A stretch of 64,000 nucleotides of DNA from Bradyrhizobium sp. S69. Lineage in GTDB: Bacteria; Pseudomonadota; Alphaproteobacteria; Rhizobiales; Xanthobacteraceae. The notes under the pieces are model-generated. The model did not search any database and had not been told where the DNA came from. It was given only the letters and a program-made list of their open reading frames with translations. Made by a program: the position numbers and the translations under genes. Below, piece after piece: positions 36,166 through 45,146 of the stretch. The stretch lies in the NCBI RefSeq assembly GCF_009766005.1, contig NZ_LMUK01000043.1, positions 253,122 through 317,121 of the forward strand, read 5' to 3'. Each line of letters starts with the position of its first letter. Positions within the stretch are counted from its first letter, which is position 1.

Positions 36166-37482
36166 TCAAGTCATGGCCGACACTTCCGCCAGCGCGCCTG
36201 ATGCCGCCGCGACGATGGCCTCGACATCGGCATCGGTCATCGGCGTCGACAGCGCCATCAGTCCGTAGCCGGCAGCGAGCACGCCACGATTGAGCATGGC
36301 GCGATGGAACATGGTCTGGCGCCTTGTCTCCTGCTCGGTCAGATAGGCCGAGCGGTAGTCGCGGACCGGATGATCGGCAAAATGAATCTTCAGCAGCGAA
36401 CCAAGGCCGACTGTGCCGCCGGCCACGCCGCTTTTTCGAAAGGCCTCGTTGATGCCGGAGCGAACGGCCTCGCCGATGCTGTCGAGGCGCGCAAACGCCG
36501 CTTCATCGAGTAATTCCATCGCAGCGATTCCTGCGCGCATTGTCACGGGGTTGGCGGAAAACGTTCCGCCATGCGGCAGCGCCGGCTTGCCCGATCGGGG
36601 ATCGAACACCGCCATGAATTCGCTGTGGCCTGCGACCGCGCCGACCGGAAAGCCGCCGCCGATGATCTTGCCAAGCGTGGTCAGATCGGGATCGATGCCC
36701 CATAGCCCCTGCGCGCCGCGATACCCCAGCCGAAAAGTAATCACTTCATCGAAGATCAAGAGCGCGCCGACCTCGCGCGTGATCCGGCGCAGCGCCTCCA
36801 GATAGGCCGTGTCGGCCGGCGCCAGACCGGCCCGGTTCGGCATCGGATCGACCAGCACGCAGGCCAATTCGGCGCCGTGTTCCCGGATCAGGCTGACGGC
36901 GGCTTCCGGATCGTTGAAGGGAATGGTGATCACGTCCGCCAGCACGTTATCGGGCGTGCCCTTGGCGTAAGCCACCGAAACCGGGGCATTGCCGCCCCAT
37001 TGTTCGGGCGTCGGATCGAGGCTCACTTCGGCGTAGTCGTAAGAGCCGTGATAGGCGCCCTCGCATTTGGCGATTTTCGGCCGCCCGGTAAAGGCGCGGG
37101 CGGCTTTCAGCGCCATCATCACCGCCTCGGTGCCCGAATTGGTGAACCGAACCTGCTCCACCGACGGCAATCGCCGCGCGATCAACTCGGCGAGGTCGAC
37201 CTCGGACTCCGTCGGCAGCCCAAACGCCGACCCGATCGCGAGTTGCCGGGTCGCAGCCTCAATCAAATGCGGATGGGCGTGGCCGTGGATCAGCGAGGTG
37301 AAATTATTGATGCAGTCGATGTAGCTGTTGCCGTCGACATCCCAGACCCGGCATCCCTCGCCGCGCGCCGCATAGATCGGATAGGGCTTCATGTAGACGG
37401 TGGTGCGGGTGTTGCCGCCCGGCAGGCTGGACAACGCCCGGTCATAAAGCTGGTGCGAACGCGAGGTCGGATCCGGATACAT
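36166..37482 (-). CDS. Class III aminotransferase (glutamate-1-semialdehyde-aminomutase-like)
   Basis: A 438-residue PLP enzyme of the class III aminotransferase group, close to HemL. Substrate/cofactor motifs are VRFTNSGTEAVMMALKAARAFTGR, LIFDEVITFR (Asp for PLP) and the PLP Lys in TTLGKIIGGGFPVGAVAG. A chromosomal heme-pathway HemL is unlikely because it sits between a PatB-like lyase and HyuB; it probably transaminates a substrate of this operon. ATG 37482 was chosen over TTG 37491. Confidence 0.9.
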   Translation of the reverse strand: MYPDPTSRSHQLYDRALSSLPGGNTRTTVYMKPYPIYAARGEGCRVWDVDGNSYIDCINNFTSLIHGHAHPHLIEAATRQLAIGSAFGLPTESEVDLAELIARRLPSVEQVRFTNSGTEAVMMALKAARAFTGRPKIAKCEGAYHGSYDYAEVSLDPTPEQWGGNAPVSVAYAKGTPDNVLADVITIPFNDPEAAVSLIREHGAELACVLVDPMPNRAGLAPADTAYLEALRRITREVGALLIFDEVITFRLGYRGAQGLWGIDPDLTTLGKIIGGGFPVGAVAGHSEFMAVFDPRSGKPALPHGGTFSANPVTMRAGIAAMELLDEAAFARLDSIGEAVRSGINEAFRKSGVAGGTVGLGSLLKIHFADHPVRDYRSAYLTEQETRRQTMFHRAMLNRGVLAAGYGLMALSTPMTDADVEAIVAAASGALAEVSAMT

Positions 37483-37524
37483 GTTTTCCAACTCAGGTGA
37501 TGGGCGCGAGCGCGCTTGCAGAGT

Positions 37525-38706
37525 TCATCCGCGCAGGTCCCGGAAGGCATCATCCAAGCGGTCGAGCGCCTCGCGCAGGATCGGACGCGGCGTGGCGAAG
37601 TTGAAGCGCAACCAGGTTTCACCGCCGGGCCCGAACTGCGCGCCGGGACTGACAAAGATCCGCGCCCGTTCGCTGACCCGCTTGGCGACGTCTTCGGCTT
37701 TAAGTCCAGTGCCGGAAAAATTGACCCAGGCCAGATACGTCGCATCGAGCCGCATCGAACGCGCCCCCGGCGCCGCCGCTTCGATCCGCGAATCCAACAG
37801 GTCGCGGTTGCCGGCGAGATAGGGCAGCAATTCATCGAGCCAGGCGTCGCCGGTGCGCCACGCCGCTTCGGTCGCGATCATGCCGAAAGCGGCATAAGAA
37901 CCTAAACCGCTGGCGGCGATCCGCGCGTCGAGCTTACGCTTTAATTCCGGGTTCGAGGTGACGCAGGCACCGACATGGGCGCCGGCGAGATTGAAGGTCT
38001 TGGTCGCGGCAACACAGGTGATCAGGCGATCGGCGACCTCGGGGGCTGCCGCGATGGTCGGGATGTGTTTGGCGCTATCCAGCACGAGGTCGCAATGGAT
38101 TTCGTCGGACACCAAAATCAAATCATGCTCGGTGCAGAAGCCCGCAAGCGCTTTGATCTCGTCGGCCGACCACACGGTACCGCCCGGATTATGCGGGCTA
38201 CAGAAAAACACCACTTTGGTGCGCGGCGTCAGCATCGCGCGCAGCGCATCGAGGTCCATCACGTAGCGGCCCTGACGCTCGACCAGCTGTGCATCGAGAA
38301 TGCGGCGCTCGTTGGCGAGAATGATCTTGCGGAACGCGTGATAGGCCGGCGGAAACACCACGACCTCGTCGCCGGGTTCGCTGACGGCCTGCAAGATCAG
38401 GCCCAATCCGGAAACCACGCCCGGGGTCGGACTGACCCATTCCGGATCGATCGACAGGCCATGCCGGCGCGCCAGCCAATCGGCGAGCGCTGCCGCCCAG
38501 CTGCCGTTGTCGGCATAATAGCCGTGAACGCCGCGCTCGACGACGGCCGCCAGCGCCTGCGTCACCCCGGGGGGAGCCGCGAAATCCATATCCGCGACCC
38601 ACATCGGGATGCCATCCGCAGCATTGATGCCCGAAAGCTTGGCCATCATGTCCCACTTCGTCGCATGCGTGCCGCGGCGCTCAATTACACGGTCGAAATC
38701 AGACAT
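37525..38706 (-). CDS. PatB/MalY-type PLP-dependent C-S lyase or aminotransferase
   Basis: A 393-residue fold-type I PLP enzyme. GIPMWVADMDFAAPPGV, VVFFCSPHNPGGTVWS, LVSDEIHCDL and the PLP Lys in AATKTFNLAG mark the PatB/MalY cystathionine beta-lyase-like family. First gene of the operon leading to HyuA. It may be a beta-lyase for a sulfur amino acid or an aminotransferase; context leaves this open. Confidence 0.9.
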   Translation of the reverse strand: MSDFDRVIERRGTHATKWDMMAKLSGINAADGIPMWVADMDFAAPPGVTQALAAVVERGVHGYYADNGSWAAALADWLARRHGLSIDPEWVSPTPGVVSGLGLILQAVSEPGDEVVVFPPAYHAFRKIILANERRILDAQLVERQGRYVMDLDALRAMLTPRTKVVFFCSPHNPGGTVWSADEIKALAGFCTEHDLILVSDEIHCDLVLDSAKHIPTIAAAPEVADRLITCVAATKTFNLAGAHVGACVTSNPELKRKLDARIAASGLGSYAAFGMIATEAAWRTGDAWLDELLPYLAGNRDLLDSRIEAAAPGARSMRLDATYLAWVNFSGTGLKAEDVAKRVSERARIFVSPGAQFGPGGETWLRFNFATPRPILREALDRLDDAFRDLRG

Positions 38707-38937
38707 CGGGACGGTGGCTCCTTACGTTGGGATCTCCTTAAAGCACGTTTATAATGGCGACCGGAAGCGACCACGCCGCAGACCGCGACCGCAGCGGAAC
38801 ATGGCTGGGCGAGCCAAACCCGGCGGTCCCGGGATCGATGACTAATCGCTAGTCCATTCGCTTGAAAAATGGCCTGTCGTGAGCGGCCAAAATCGGCTTT
38901 GTTTTGCTCCAACGCGAATGCGTCAGGGAGATTTAGC

Positions 38938-38958
38938 ATGAACGGACTTTTGACATGA
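38938..38958 (+). promoter_or_regulatory. Six-codon leader ORF that duplicates the amiF start
   Basis: ATG 38938 encodes M-N-G-L-L-T and stops at TGA 38956, overlapping the amiF ATG (ATGA). Its first 12 bases, ATGAACGGACTT, recur exactly at the amiF start 17 bases on. The only good ribosome site (GGGAG, about seven bases before 38938) is placed for this mini-ORF, suggesting coupled translation. Confidence 0.6.
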
Positions 38959-39971
38959 ACGGACTTGGCGGCCTCAACAAATCGCCGGAGGGCGTGGTGC
39001 TCGGGCTGGTTCAACTGCAACTGCCCGTGGTCGTGACCAAGGCGGACCTGGCCCGGCAGACCGAACGCATCGTCTATATGGTCGGCAAGGCGCGGCGCAA
39101 TCTCGGCACCATGGATCTCGTGGTATTCCCGGAATATTCCCTGCACGGCCTGTCGATGGACACCAACCCCGAGATCATGTGCCGGCTCGACGGGCCTGAA
39201 GTGGCCGCGTTCAAGCAGGCCTGCATCGACCATAAAATCTGGGGCTGCTTTTCGATCATGGAATTCAACCCCGATGGCAACCCGTATAATTCGGGCCTGA
39301 TCATCGACGATCACGGCGAGATCAAGCTGTATTACCGCAAATTCCATCCCTGGATTCCGGTCGAGCCGTGGGAGCCCGGCGATATCGGCATTCCCGTGAT
39401 CGAGGGACCGAAGGGCGCCAAGCTCGCACTGATCATCTGCCATGACGGCATGTTCCCGGAAATGGCGCGCGAATGCGCCTACAAGGGCGCCGAGATCATG
39501 ATCCGCACCGCCGGCTACACCGCGCCGATCCGCGAAAGCTGGCGCTTTACGAATCAGGCCAACGCGTTCCAGAACCTGATGGTCACCGCCAATGTCTGCA
39601 TGTGCGGCTCCGACGGTTCGTTCGATTCGATGGGCGAAGGCATGATCGTGAATTTCGACGGCAGCATCATCGCGCACGGCACCACCGGACGCGCCGACGA
39701 GATCATCACCGCCGAGGTACGCCCCGATCTGGTGCGCGAGGCGCGAATCCATTGGGGCGTCGAGAACAACATCTATCAGCTCTGGCATCGCGGCTATGTC
39801 GCGGTGAAGGGCGGCGCGATGGATTGTCCCTATACCTTCATGCAGGACATGGTCGCCGGCACCTTCCGGCTGCCCTGGGAAGACCAGGTCAAGGTCACCG
39901 ACGGCACGCCTTGCGGTTTCGCCGCGCCGACGCGGATGTTCGGGGCGAAGGCGGCCAAGGCCGCGGAGTGA
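38955..39971 (+). CDS. amiF: Formamidase (nitrilase superfamily)
   Basis: A 338-residue enzyme that hydrolyses formamide to formate and ammonia. Nitrilase triad: Glu60 (FPEY), Lys129 (YYRKF) and Cys162 (ICHDGM). NPYNSGLIIDDHGEIKLYYRK, HRGYVAVKGG and LPWEDQVKVTDG resemble AmiF of Helicobacter as I recall it, and the Lys and Cys are each four residues earlier than there. The C-terminal tail is as short as in AmiF, not the longer AmiE tail. It sits divergent from the PatB/HyuAB operon. Confidence 0.82.
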   Translation: MNGLGGLNKSPEGVVLGLVQLQLPVVVTKADLARQTERIVYMVGKARRNLGTMDLVVFPEYSLHGLSMDTNPEIMCRLDGPEVAAFKQACIDHKIWGCFSIMEFNPDGNPYNSGLIIDDHGEIKLYYRKFHPWIPVEPWEPGDIGIPVIEGPKGAKLALIICHDGMFPEMARECAYKGAEIMIRTAGYTAPIRESWRFTNQANAFQNLMVTANVCMCGSDGSFDSMGEGMIVNFDGSIIAHGTTGRADEIITAEVRPDLVREARIHWGVENNIYQLWHRGYVAVKGGAMDCPYTFMQDMVAGTFRLPWEDQVKVTDGTPCGFAAPTRMFGAKAAKAAE

Positions 39972-40073
39972 CGGGCGGCGTCTCGGCCCGTCACTGCAGC
40001 GAGTTCTTGCGACGAAGCGATTCAGTCGAGCACATTATCGGAAGAGCAGATATCGCGAGTCTGTTTGGACCAG

Positions 40074-40095
40074 TTCTAAGACTGCTTCTAAGACT
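40074..40095. promoter_or_regulatory. Tandem TTCTAAGACT repeat upstream of the TonB receptor
   Basis: TTCTAAGACT occurs at 40074-40083 and again at 40086-40095, a 12-base period. Another TTCTAAA is at 40154, and TTCTAA at about 42668 before the PepSY gene. TTCTAA half-sites resemble the iron-control element of Irr in Bradyrhizobium, so iron regulation is plausible; inference. Confidence 0.4.
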
Positions 40096-40250
40096 CGCTG
40101 ATATAAATGGCGCTGGAGCAACACTCGCTGCTCACATGCGTCGTTTCAATATCTTCTAAATGCCGTTCGATGTATGGCGAATTCGAATTGCGATAGAGCA
40201 CCCAAACCGTTTCGGGTTTCCGAAAGTCGTTTGTTTGGGGGTGTTTCCAA

Positions 40251-42608
40251 GTGTTTTCAGAAAAAGTGTTGCCGGAGTCGAACAACAACAAGACCGGCAT
40301 TCACAGAGTAAGGTTTCTCTGTGCCACGAGTTGCATCGCGCTCGGCATCTGCTTCACCGGCCAATCGTTCGCGCAAACCGCTGATACGTCCGCGCTTCCG
40401 CCGGTGGTGATACAAAGCCCGACCGTGAAACGGACGACGCCCAAGGCCACCCATAGCGCGAGCCGCTCGCGCAGCGCGGCCCGATCTTCCCGCCATGCGG
40501 GCCAAGGCACGGCGGAATCGGCGGCGGGTGGAAACGGCGCCGGGAAACGGAAAGCCGAATCGGCCTTCGGACATGTCGACGGCTATGTCGCGACCCAGGG
40601 CTCATCCGGCACCAAGACCGATACGCCCTTGCTCGAAACGCCAGCCGCGATATCCGTCATCACGCAGGACCAGATCAAGACGCAGGCGGCGCAGAACATT
40701 CCACAGGCGGTGCGATACACCTCGGGTGTCAGGGTCGAGGGCCAGGGCGCCGACACACGCTTTGATACCATCTACGTGCGTGGCTTTGCCGCCGACCTGT
40801 ACCTCGACGGCATGAAACTGTTCACGGGCGGCTTCGCGACCTCGACCATCGAGCCGTACAATCTCGAACGCCTTGAAGTGCTGCACGGCCCCGCGTCGGT
40901 GCTGTACGGCCAGGCCTCGCCCGGCGGCGTAGTCGACATGGTCAGCAAGCGTCCGACCGAGGATCCATACCACGAGATGTTTCTGTCGACCGGCAGCTAT
41001 GGTCGCATCCAGGGCGGCGTCGACCTGAGCGGCCCGATCGACCAGAACAAGGAGTGGCTCTATCGTTTCGTCGCCTCGGGCCTCGATGTCGGCGGTCAGG
41101 TCGATTTCACCCGGTATGAACGCGTTTCGATCGCGCCGTCGCTGACGTGGCGGCCCGACACCGACACCACGATCACCTTCCTCGGAACCTATCAGAACGA
41201 TCCGAGGGCCGGCTTCTACAATCAGTTGCCCGCAAAAGGTTACGGAACGCTGTTTCCGCTGGCGAACGGCCAGTTCATCCCGACGAGCTTTTATTCCGGT
41301 GTTCCGGGCGTCGACCAGATGAGTCGCGAATCCGGACAGATCGGTTATCTGGCCGAGCACCGCTTCGATAATATCTGGACCGTGCGGCAAAATCTTCGCT
41401 ACAACGAAATCAACAGCGAGATCACGACGATTTATCCGACCGGTGTATCCGCGACCGATCCCAACAGCCTGGCGCGATCGGGCTTCTTCGAGAACGACAA
41501 GCTGCGAACCTTCGATATCGACAATCAGGCCGAGGCCAAATTTGCGCTTGGTCCTTTTGCCCACACCACGCTGTTCGGCGTCGATTACCAGAACGGCGCT
41601 TACAACTATACAGCCGGCGGCTCTCCGGCAGGCTTTGCGGTTCCTTCCATCAGCGTTCTCGACCCGAATTACAACACGCCGATTCCGTTGGTGACCACGT
41701 CAGCGGGTAACCAGAATTTCAATCAGGTCGGTCTTTATGCGCAGGACCAGATCAAGCTCGACCACTGGGTCGCCCTGCTCGGCGTCCGCTGGGACCAGGC
41801 GGATTCCAACACGCAAACCCAGGCGCTGGCGACCGGTACCCAGACGACCACGCAGTTGTCCAACGATGCCGTAACCAAGCGCGGCGCCCTGCTCTACAAG
41901 TTCGACAACGGCATTGCGCCCTATATTCAATACACCGAGTCGTTCCAGCCGCAGACCGGAGTAGCCTTTGGCGGCAGTCCTTTTGTCCCAACAACCGGCC
42001 AACAGGAAGAGGCCGGCATCAAGTATCAGCCCAACGTCAAGTCCTTATATACGATGGCTGTCTTCAATCTGACGCAACAGAATGTGCTGACGCCGGATCC
42101 AAATCCATTGCACACCGGCTTTAGTGTGCAAACCGGCGAGATCCGTTCGCGCGGGCTCGAGCTCGAAGGCAAGACCGAGATCGATCGCAGCCTGTCGTTG
42201 CTGGCGTCCTATACCTATCTCGACGACGTCATCACCAAAAGCAACGTGCCCTACCAGACCGGCCGGCGGCCTGTCGCCATGCCGACGAATTCAGCGTCGC
42301 TCTGGGCGGACTATACCTTCCACGGCGGCCGGCTTGACGGCTTCGGTCTGGCAGGCGGCGCCCGCTATCTCGGCGATACCGCCGGCAACATCACCGGGGC
42401 GACCGTGCTGAATGTGCCGGCCGTGACGCTGTTCGACGCCGCCATGCATTACGATTTTTCCGCGCTCGGCCGCCAGTTCAAGGGCTATTTCCTACAGGTG
42501 AACGCGTCAAACCTGTTCGACAAGACCTATGTAACGTTGTGTCAGGACGCCGGCTGCTATTACGGCCCGCGGCGTCAGATTATCGCAACCCTGCGCTATC
42601 GGTGGTGA
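40251..42608 (+). CDS. TonB-dependent siderophore-type receptor
   Basis: A 785-residue outer-membrane receptor. Long signal/N-terminal segment (RVRFLCATSCIALGICFTGQSFAQ), a basic Ser/Arg-rich linker, plug domain (TPAAISVITQDQIKTQAAQ; RLEVLHGPASVLYGQASPGGVVDMVSKRP), then a 22-strand barrel ending with aromatic YRW. It imports a metal chelate using TonB energy. Start is GTG 40251 with GGGGGTG upstream. Followed by PepSY reductase-like and small membrane genes. Ligand unknown: ferric siderophore most likely. Confidence 0.92.
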   Translation: MFSEKVLPESNNNKTGIHRVRFLCATSCIALGICFTGQSFAQTADTSALPPVVIQSPTVKRTTPKATHSASRSRSAARSSRHAGQGTAESAAGGNGAGKRKAESAFGHVDGYVATQGSSGTKTDTPLLETPAAISVITQDQIKTQAAQNIPQAVRYTSGVRVEGQGADTRFDTIYVRGFAADLYLDGMKLFTGGFATSTIEPYNLERLEVLHGPASVLYGQASPGGVVDMVSKRPTEDPYHEMFLSTGSYGRIQGGVDLSGPIDQNKEWLYRFVASGLDVGGQVDFTRYERVSIAPSLTWRPDTDTTITFLGTYQNDPRAGFYNQLPAKGYGTLFPLANGQFIPTSFYSGVPGVDQMSRESGQIGYLAEHRFDNIWTVRQNLRYNEINSEITTIYPTGVSATDPNSLARSGFFENDKLRTFDIDNQAEAKFALGPFAHTTLFGVDYQNGAYNYTAGGSPAGFAVPSISVLDPNYNTPIPLVTTSAGNQNFNQVGLYAQDQIKLDHWVALLGVRWDQADSNTQTQALATGTQTTTQLSNDAVTKRGALLYKFDNGIAPYIQYTESFQPQTGVAFGGSPFVPTTGQQEEAGIKYQPNVKSLYTMAVFNLTQQNVLTPDPNPLHTGFSVQTGEIRSRGLELEGKTEIDRSLSLLASYTYLDDVITKSNVPYQTGRRPVAMPTNSASLWADYTFHGGRLDGFGLAGGARYLGDTAGNITGATVLNVPAVTLFDAAMHYDFSALGRQFKGYFLQVNASNLFDKTYVTLCQDAGCYYGPRRQIIATLRYRW

Positions 42609-42729
42609 TCATACGGAACTTGCCCGCTCGACATCGCCGCTCGATCGGCCGGAACTTTGGAGAACTTCTAATCGAAGTCCTCCAGCAAGCGGGTTAACGG
42701 ATAGGCTCCCACGATGAGGCAAAGCACCT

Positions 42730-43917
42730 GTGACACGAAAAGCGTTTCGACGTTGGTTCTGGCTGCATAAATGGACCAGCCTGATCTGCACGGCCTTCCT
42801 GCTGGTGATCTGCGTCACCGGCCTGCCGCTGGTGTTCCGGGACGAGATCGGCGGCTGGCTGGATAATAGTCCGGCTTACGCGTCGGCGCCCGAGGGCACG
42901 CCCACGGTCAGCCTCGACAACGTCGCCGCGACGGCGCGACGGCTCTATCCCGGACAGATCATCGGCAACATCTACCTCGACGATGACGAGCCCAAGATCA
43001 TGGTCGCGATGGCACCTTCATGGGCCGCCTATGCCGCGGATCGCAGTTCGTGGCACTGGATCAAGCTCGACGCCCACACCGGAAACGTCATGAGGCAGAG
43101 CAAATCATTCGACGGCGATGGCGGCGGCTTCATCGAGCTGATGCTCAGCCTGCACAAGGATTTGTTTGCGGGGCTTCCCGGCGAATTGTTCATGGGCCTG
43201 ATGGCGCTGCTGTTTGTCGTGGCGGTGGTTTCCGGCCTCGTGGTCTATTCGCCCTTCATGCGCCGGCTCGATTTCGGGACCGTACGCACCGCGCGCTCGA
43301 GACGGCTGAAATGGCTCGATGTGCACAATCTGACAGGCGTCACCCTGTTCGCCTGGATGGCGGTGGTCGGCGTCACCGGCGTGATCAACGAATTGTCGAC
43401 GCCGCTGTTCGGCCTGTGGCAGATCACCGACGTCAAGGAAATTCTCGCACCGTTTCGCGGCAAGACCACGCCGACGGAATCCGAATTGAGCTCGCCGCAA
43501 GCCGCCTTCGACACCGTCAAGGCCGCGCTGCCGGACATGAGCGCGAACAGCGTGATTTTTCCCGGCTCGCCGTTCGGCTCGCCCTATCATTATTTGATCT
43601 GGACCAAGGGCCGGGAGCCGCTGACCTCGCGGTTGTTCAGTCCGGCACTGGTCGATGCGCGCAGCGGCGAGCTCGCCTCGGTGGTCAGCATGCCCTGGTA
43701 TCTGCGGGCGCTCGAAGTGTCGCGGCCGCTGCATTTCGGTGACTATGGCGGCTTGCCGCTGAAAATCCTCTGGGCGCTGCTCGATCTCGTCACCATCGTC
43801 GTCCTCGGCAGCGGACTTTATCTCTGGCTGTCGCGCCGCGCCTCCACCGAGGAAGCCGAACAGGAGCTCGTGGTAAGCCACGCCGTCGCCGCGCCTGCGT
43901 CCGAGGCCGCGGAATGA
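42730..43917 (+). CDS. PepSY-associated membrane protein (siderophore reductase type)
   Basis: A 395-residue inner-membrane protein with about four TM segments. FRRWFWLHKWTSLICTAFLLVICVTGLPLVF begins it; LSLHKDLFAGLPGELFMGLMALLFVVAVVSGLVVYSPF and LDVHNLTGVTLFAWMAVVGVTGVINEL follow, each with His next to a membrane segment. PepSY proteins next to TonB receptors are thought to reduce imported ferrisiderophores. GTG start. Stop overlaps the next ATG. Confidence 0.88.
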   Translation: MTRKAFRRWFWLHKWTSLICTAFLLVICVTGLPLVFRDEIGGWLDNSPAYASAPEGTPTVSLDNVAATARRLYPGQIIGNIYLDDDEPKIMVAMAPSWAAYAADRSSWHWIKLDAHTGNVMRQSKSFDGDGGGFIELMLSLHKDLFAGLPGELFMGLMALLFVVAVVSGLVVYSPFMRRLDFGTVRTARSRRLKWLDVHNLTGVTLFAWMAVVGVTGVINELSTPLFGLWQITDVKEILAPFRGKTTPTESELSSPQAAFDTVKAALPDMSANSVIFPGSPFGSPYHYLIWTKGREPLTSRLFSPALVDARSGELASVVSMPWYLRALEVSRPLHFGDYGGLPLKILWALLDLVTIVVLGSGLYLWLSRRASTEEAEQELVVSHAVAAPASEAAE

Positions 43918-44150
43918 CGAGGTCGGGTTCGCCGCATTCCTTCAGCCGAATTTGGCGGTGGCCGGTCGTGCTGGCTGCGCTCACTTTGTTCGGCCTGCTA
44001 TCGGCGCTGCTGGGTCAGAGCGGCATCTGGTGGGGCCTGTCATGGATCGCGCTGGCCATTCCGCTTGTCGTCATCGCGGCATGCACCTGGCCGCGAAGGC
44101 AACCGGCTTCGCCGCCGGTATCGACCGGCAGGATCACCTCGGCCCGGTGA
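43914..44150 (+). CDS. Small two-helix membrane protein in the receptor operon
   Basis: A 78-residue protein with two hydrophobic segments (VVLAALTLFGLLSALLGQS; WIALAIPLVVIAACTW). Its ATG overlaps the PepSY stop. Small membrane proteins after PepSY genes are common in such operons; function unknown. Its 3' end overlaps the remains of a convergent DUF2927 gene. Confidence 0.65.
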   Translation: MTRSGSPHSFSRIWRWPVVLAALTLFGLLSALLGQSGIWWGLSWIALAIPLVVIAACTWPRRQPASPPVSTGRITSAR

Positions 44151-44650
44151 ATGCGGTAGAGATTATCCTTGCCGATGCCGGAAAGACATTGCGGGCTGAG
44201 CGACTTCTGGATTTGCGTCGCCCGGCCGCTGCCGTAGAGCGTGCGGATGGTTTGCGCAAAATCGTGCTTGGCAACCAGCCTGACGACGAAATTGGCGGCC
44301 GCGCGATCGTTCGTTACCGCGAGGTCGAGGTGATTCACATGGGCCTGAATGTCGGCGGCGATCGCCGCGATCTCCGCAGCGCGATCGGGCAGCCCCTTGT
44401 TGATCACGAAAATCCTGATCGGTTCATCGAACTTGCGCAGGCGCTCGGCGCGCGCGTCGAACTGCAACTCGGCGTGGAACGCGACCTTGAAGAAGCCGTT
44501 CCTGATCTCGTCGTTGGTGAATTCGGTCCGCTCCGAAGCACGCCGAGTGCTGATGTTTTGATCTTCGGCGTGCGCGGGACGAGCGCCGACAGCGGCGAGC
44601 GCCATCGCGACGAGGATCCCAACCGAACCATTCCGCCGACGAAAAAACAT
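44015..44650 (-). pseudogene. DUF2927-family secreted protein, C-terminally truncated
   Basis: The start is normal: signal peptide (LVAMALAAVGARPAHA), then RTEFTNDEIRNGFFKVAFHAE, and QCLSGIGKDNLYRIHRAEVILPVD, all family marks as I recall them. After EVILPVD (about 44110) the usual C-terminal ~85 residues are absent, replaced by an unrelated tail read antisense to the small membrane gene. Rearrangement at about 44110 probably destroyed it. If real it would be periplasmic. Confidence 0.55.
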
Positions 44651-45146
44651 GCGGCATTCCCTGCCTGCCGGATTGCGTCTGGCGCAGTTCCGCCTCCAGG
44701 CGCCCTATCGACGGCAACCAATTTACGCCGGGCTGCATAGGATTTCGGGATCGAAAGACCGTTCTTATTATAGAGATTTCATAGCCATAGAACGTCTGCT
44801 CAGATCGCCGCGATGGCAGCCGAATAGTTCCGGCCTCACGCCAACGGCAGCGCGAGAGTTGTCGATTGGCACAAGACACGCTTTGCGAGCCGTTTTTTGG
44901 AATCTTCCTCTAGATGATTGCCCTTTCTCCACCATAATTCCGGGTGATTTATCCGTTACAGAGTCGTAACGTTGCGTACGACAAAAGAAAAAACGACCCG
45001 GGAGATAAATGCCGATGAGACGGACATGCTGTTTCGTTTCGACACGCTTCACTTGCAAGCCTCTGTCGGTTTGCAAATTTACCCCAGCTTCCAGGTCTGG
45101 GCTCACTCGACCTCCCCGGGATCACATATCGGCCGAGACGTAGCCG
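44651..45146. other. ~500-base intergenic region before the PCuAC gene
   Basis: No convincing gene on either strand. It contains one palindrome, CGTTACAGAGTCGTAACG (44954-44971), and moderately AT-rich patches near 44760 and 44935 that may hold promoters for the flanking divergent genes. Confidence 0.5.
44954..44971. promoter_or_regulatory. Palindrome upstream of copper chaperone / PQQ-ADH genes
   Basis: CGTTAC-AGAGTC-GTAACG is a perfect 6-base inverted repeat about 175 bases before the PCuAC start. It could be an operator; no regulator gene is adjacent. Inference from symmetry. Confidence 0.3.

Noticed and set aside
36166..37482. HemL (tetrapyrrole synthesis) identity
   Set aside because: Likeness is real but its place in a PatB-HyuBA operon argues for a catabolic aminotransferase; symbol withheld.
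44862..44885. Second sigma-54 site (TGGCAC ... TTGC)
   Set aside because: The gap between the two elements is ten bases instead of five, so spacing is wrong.
44649..44969. 106-codon frame in the gap before PCuAC
   Set aside because: No ribosome site, no family likeness, and it overlaps the start of the DUF2927 gene in antisense.
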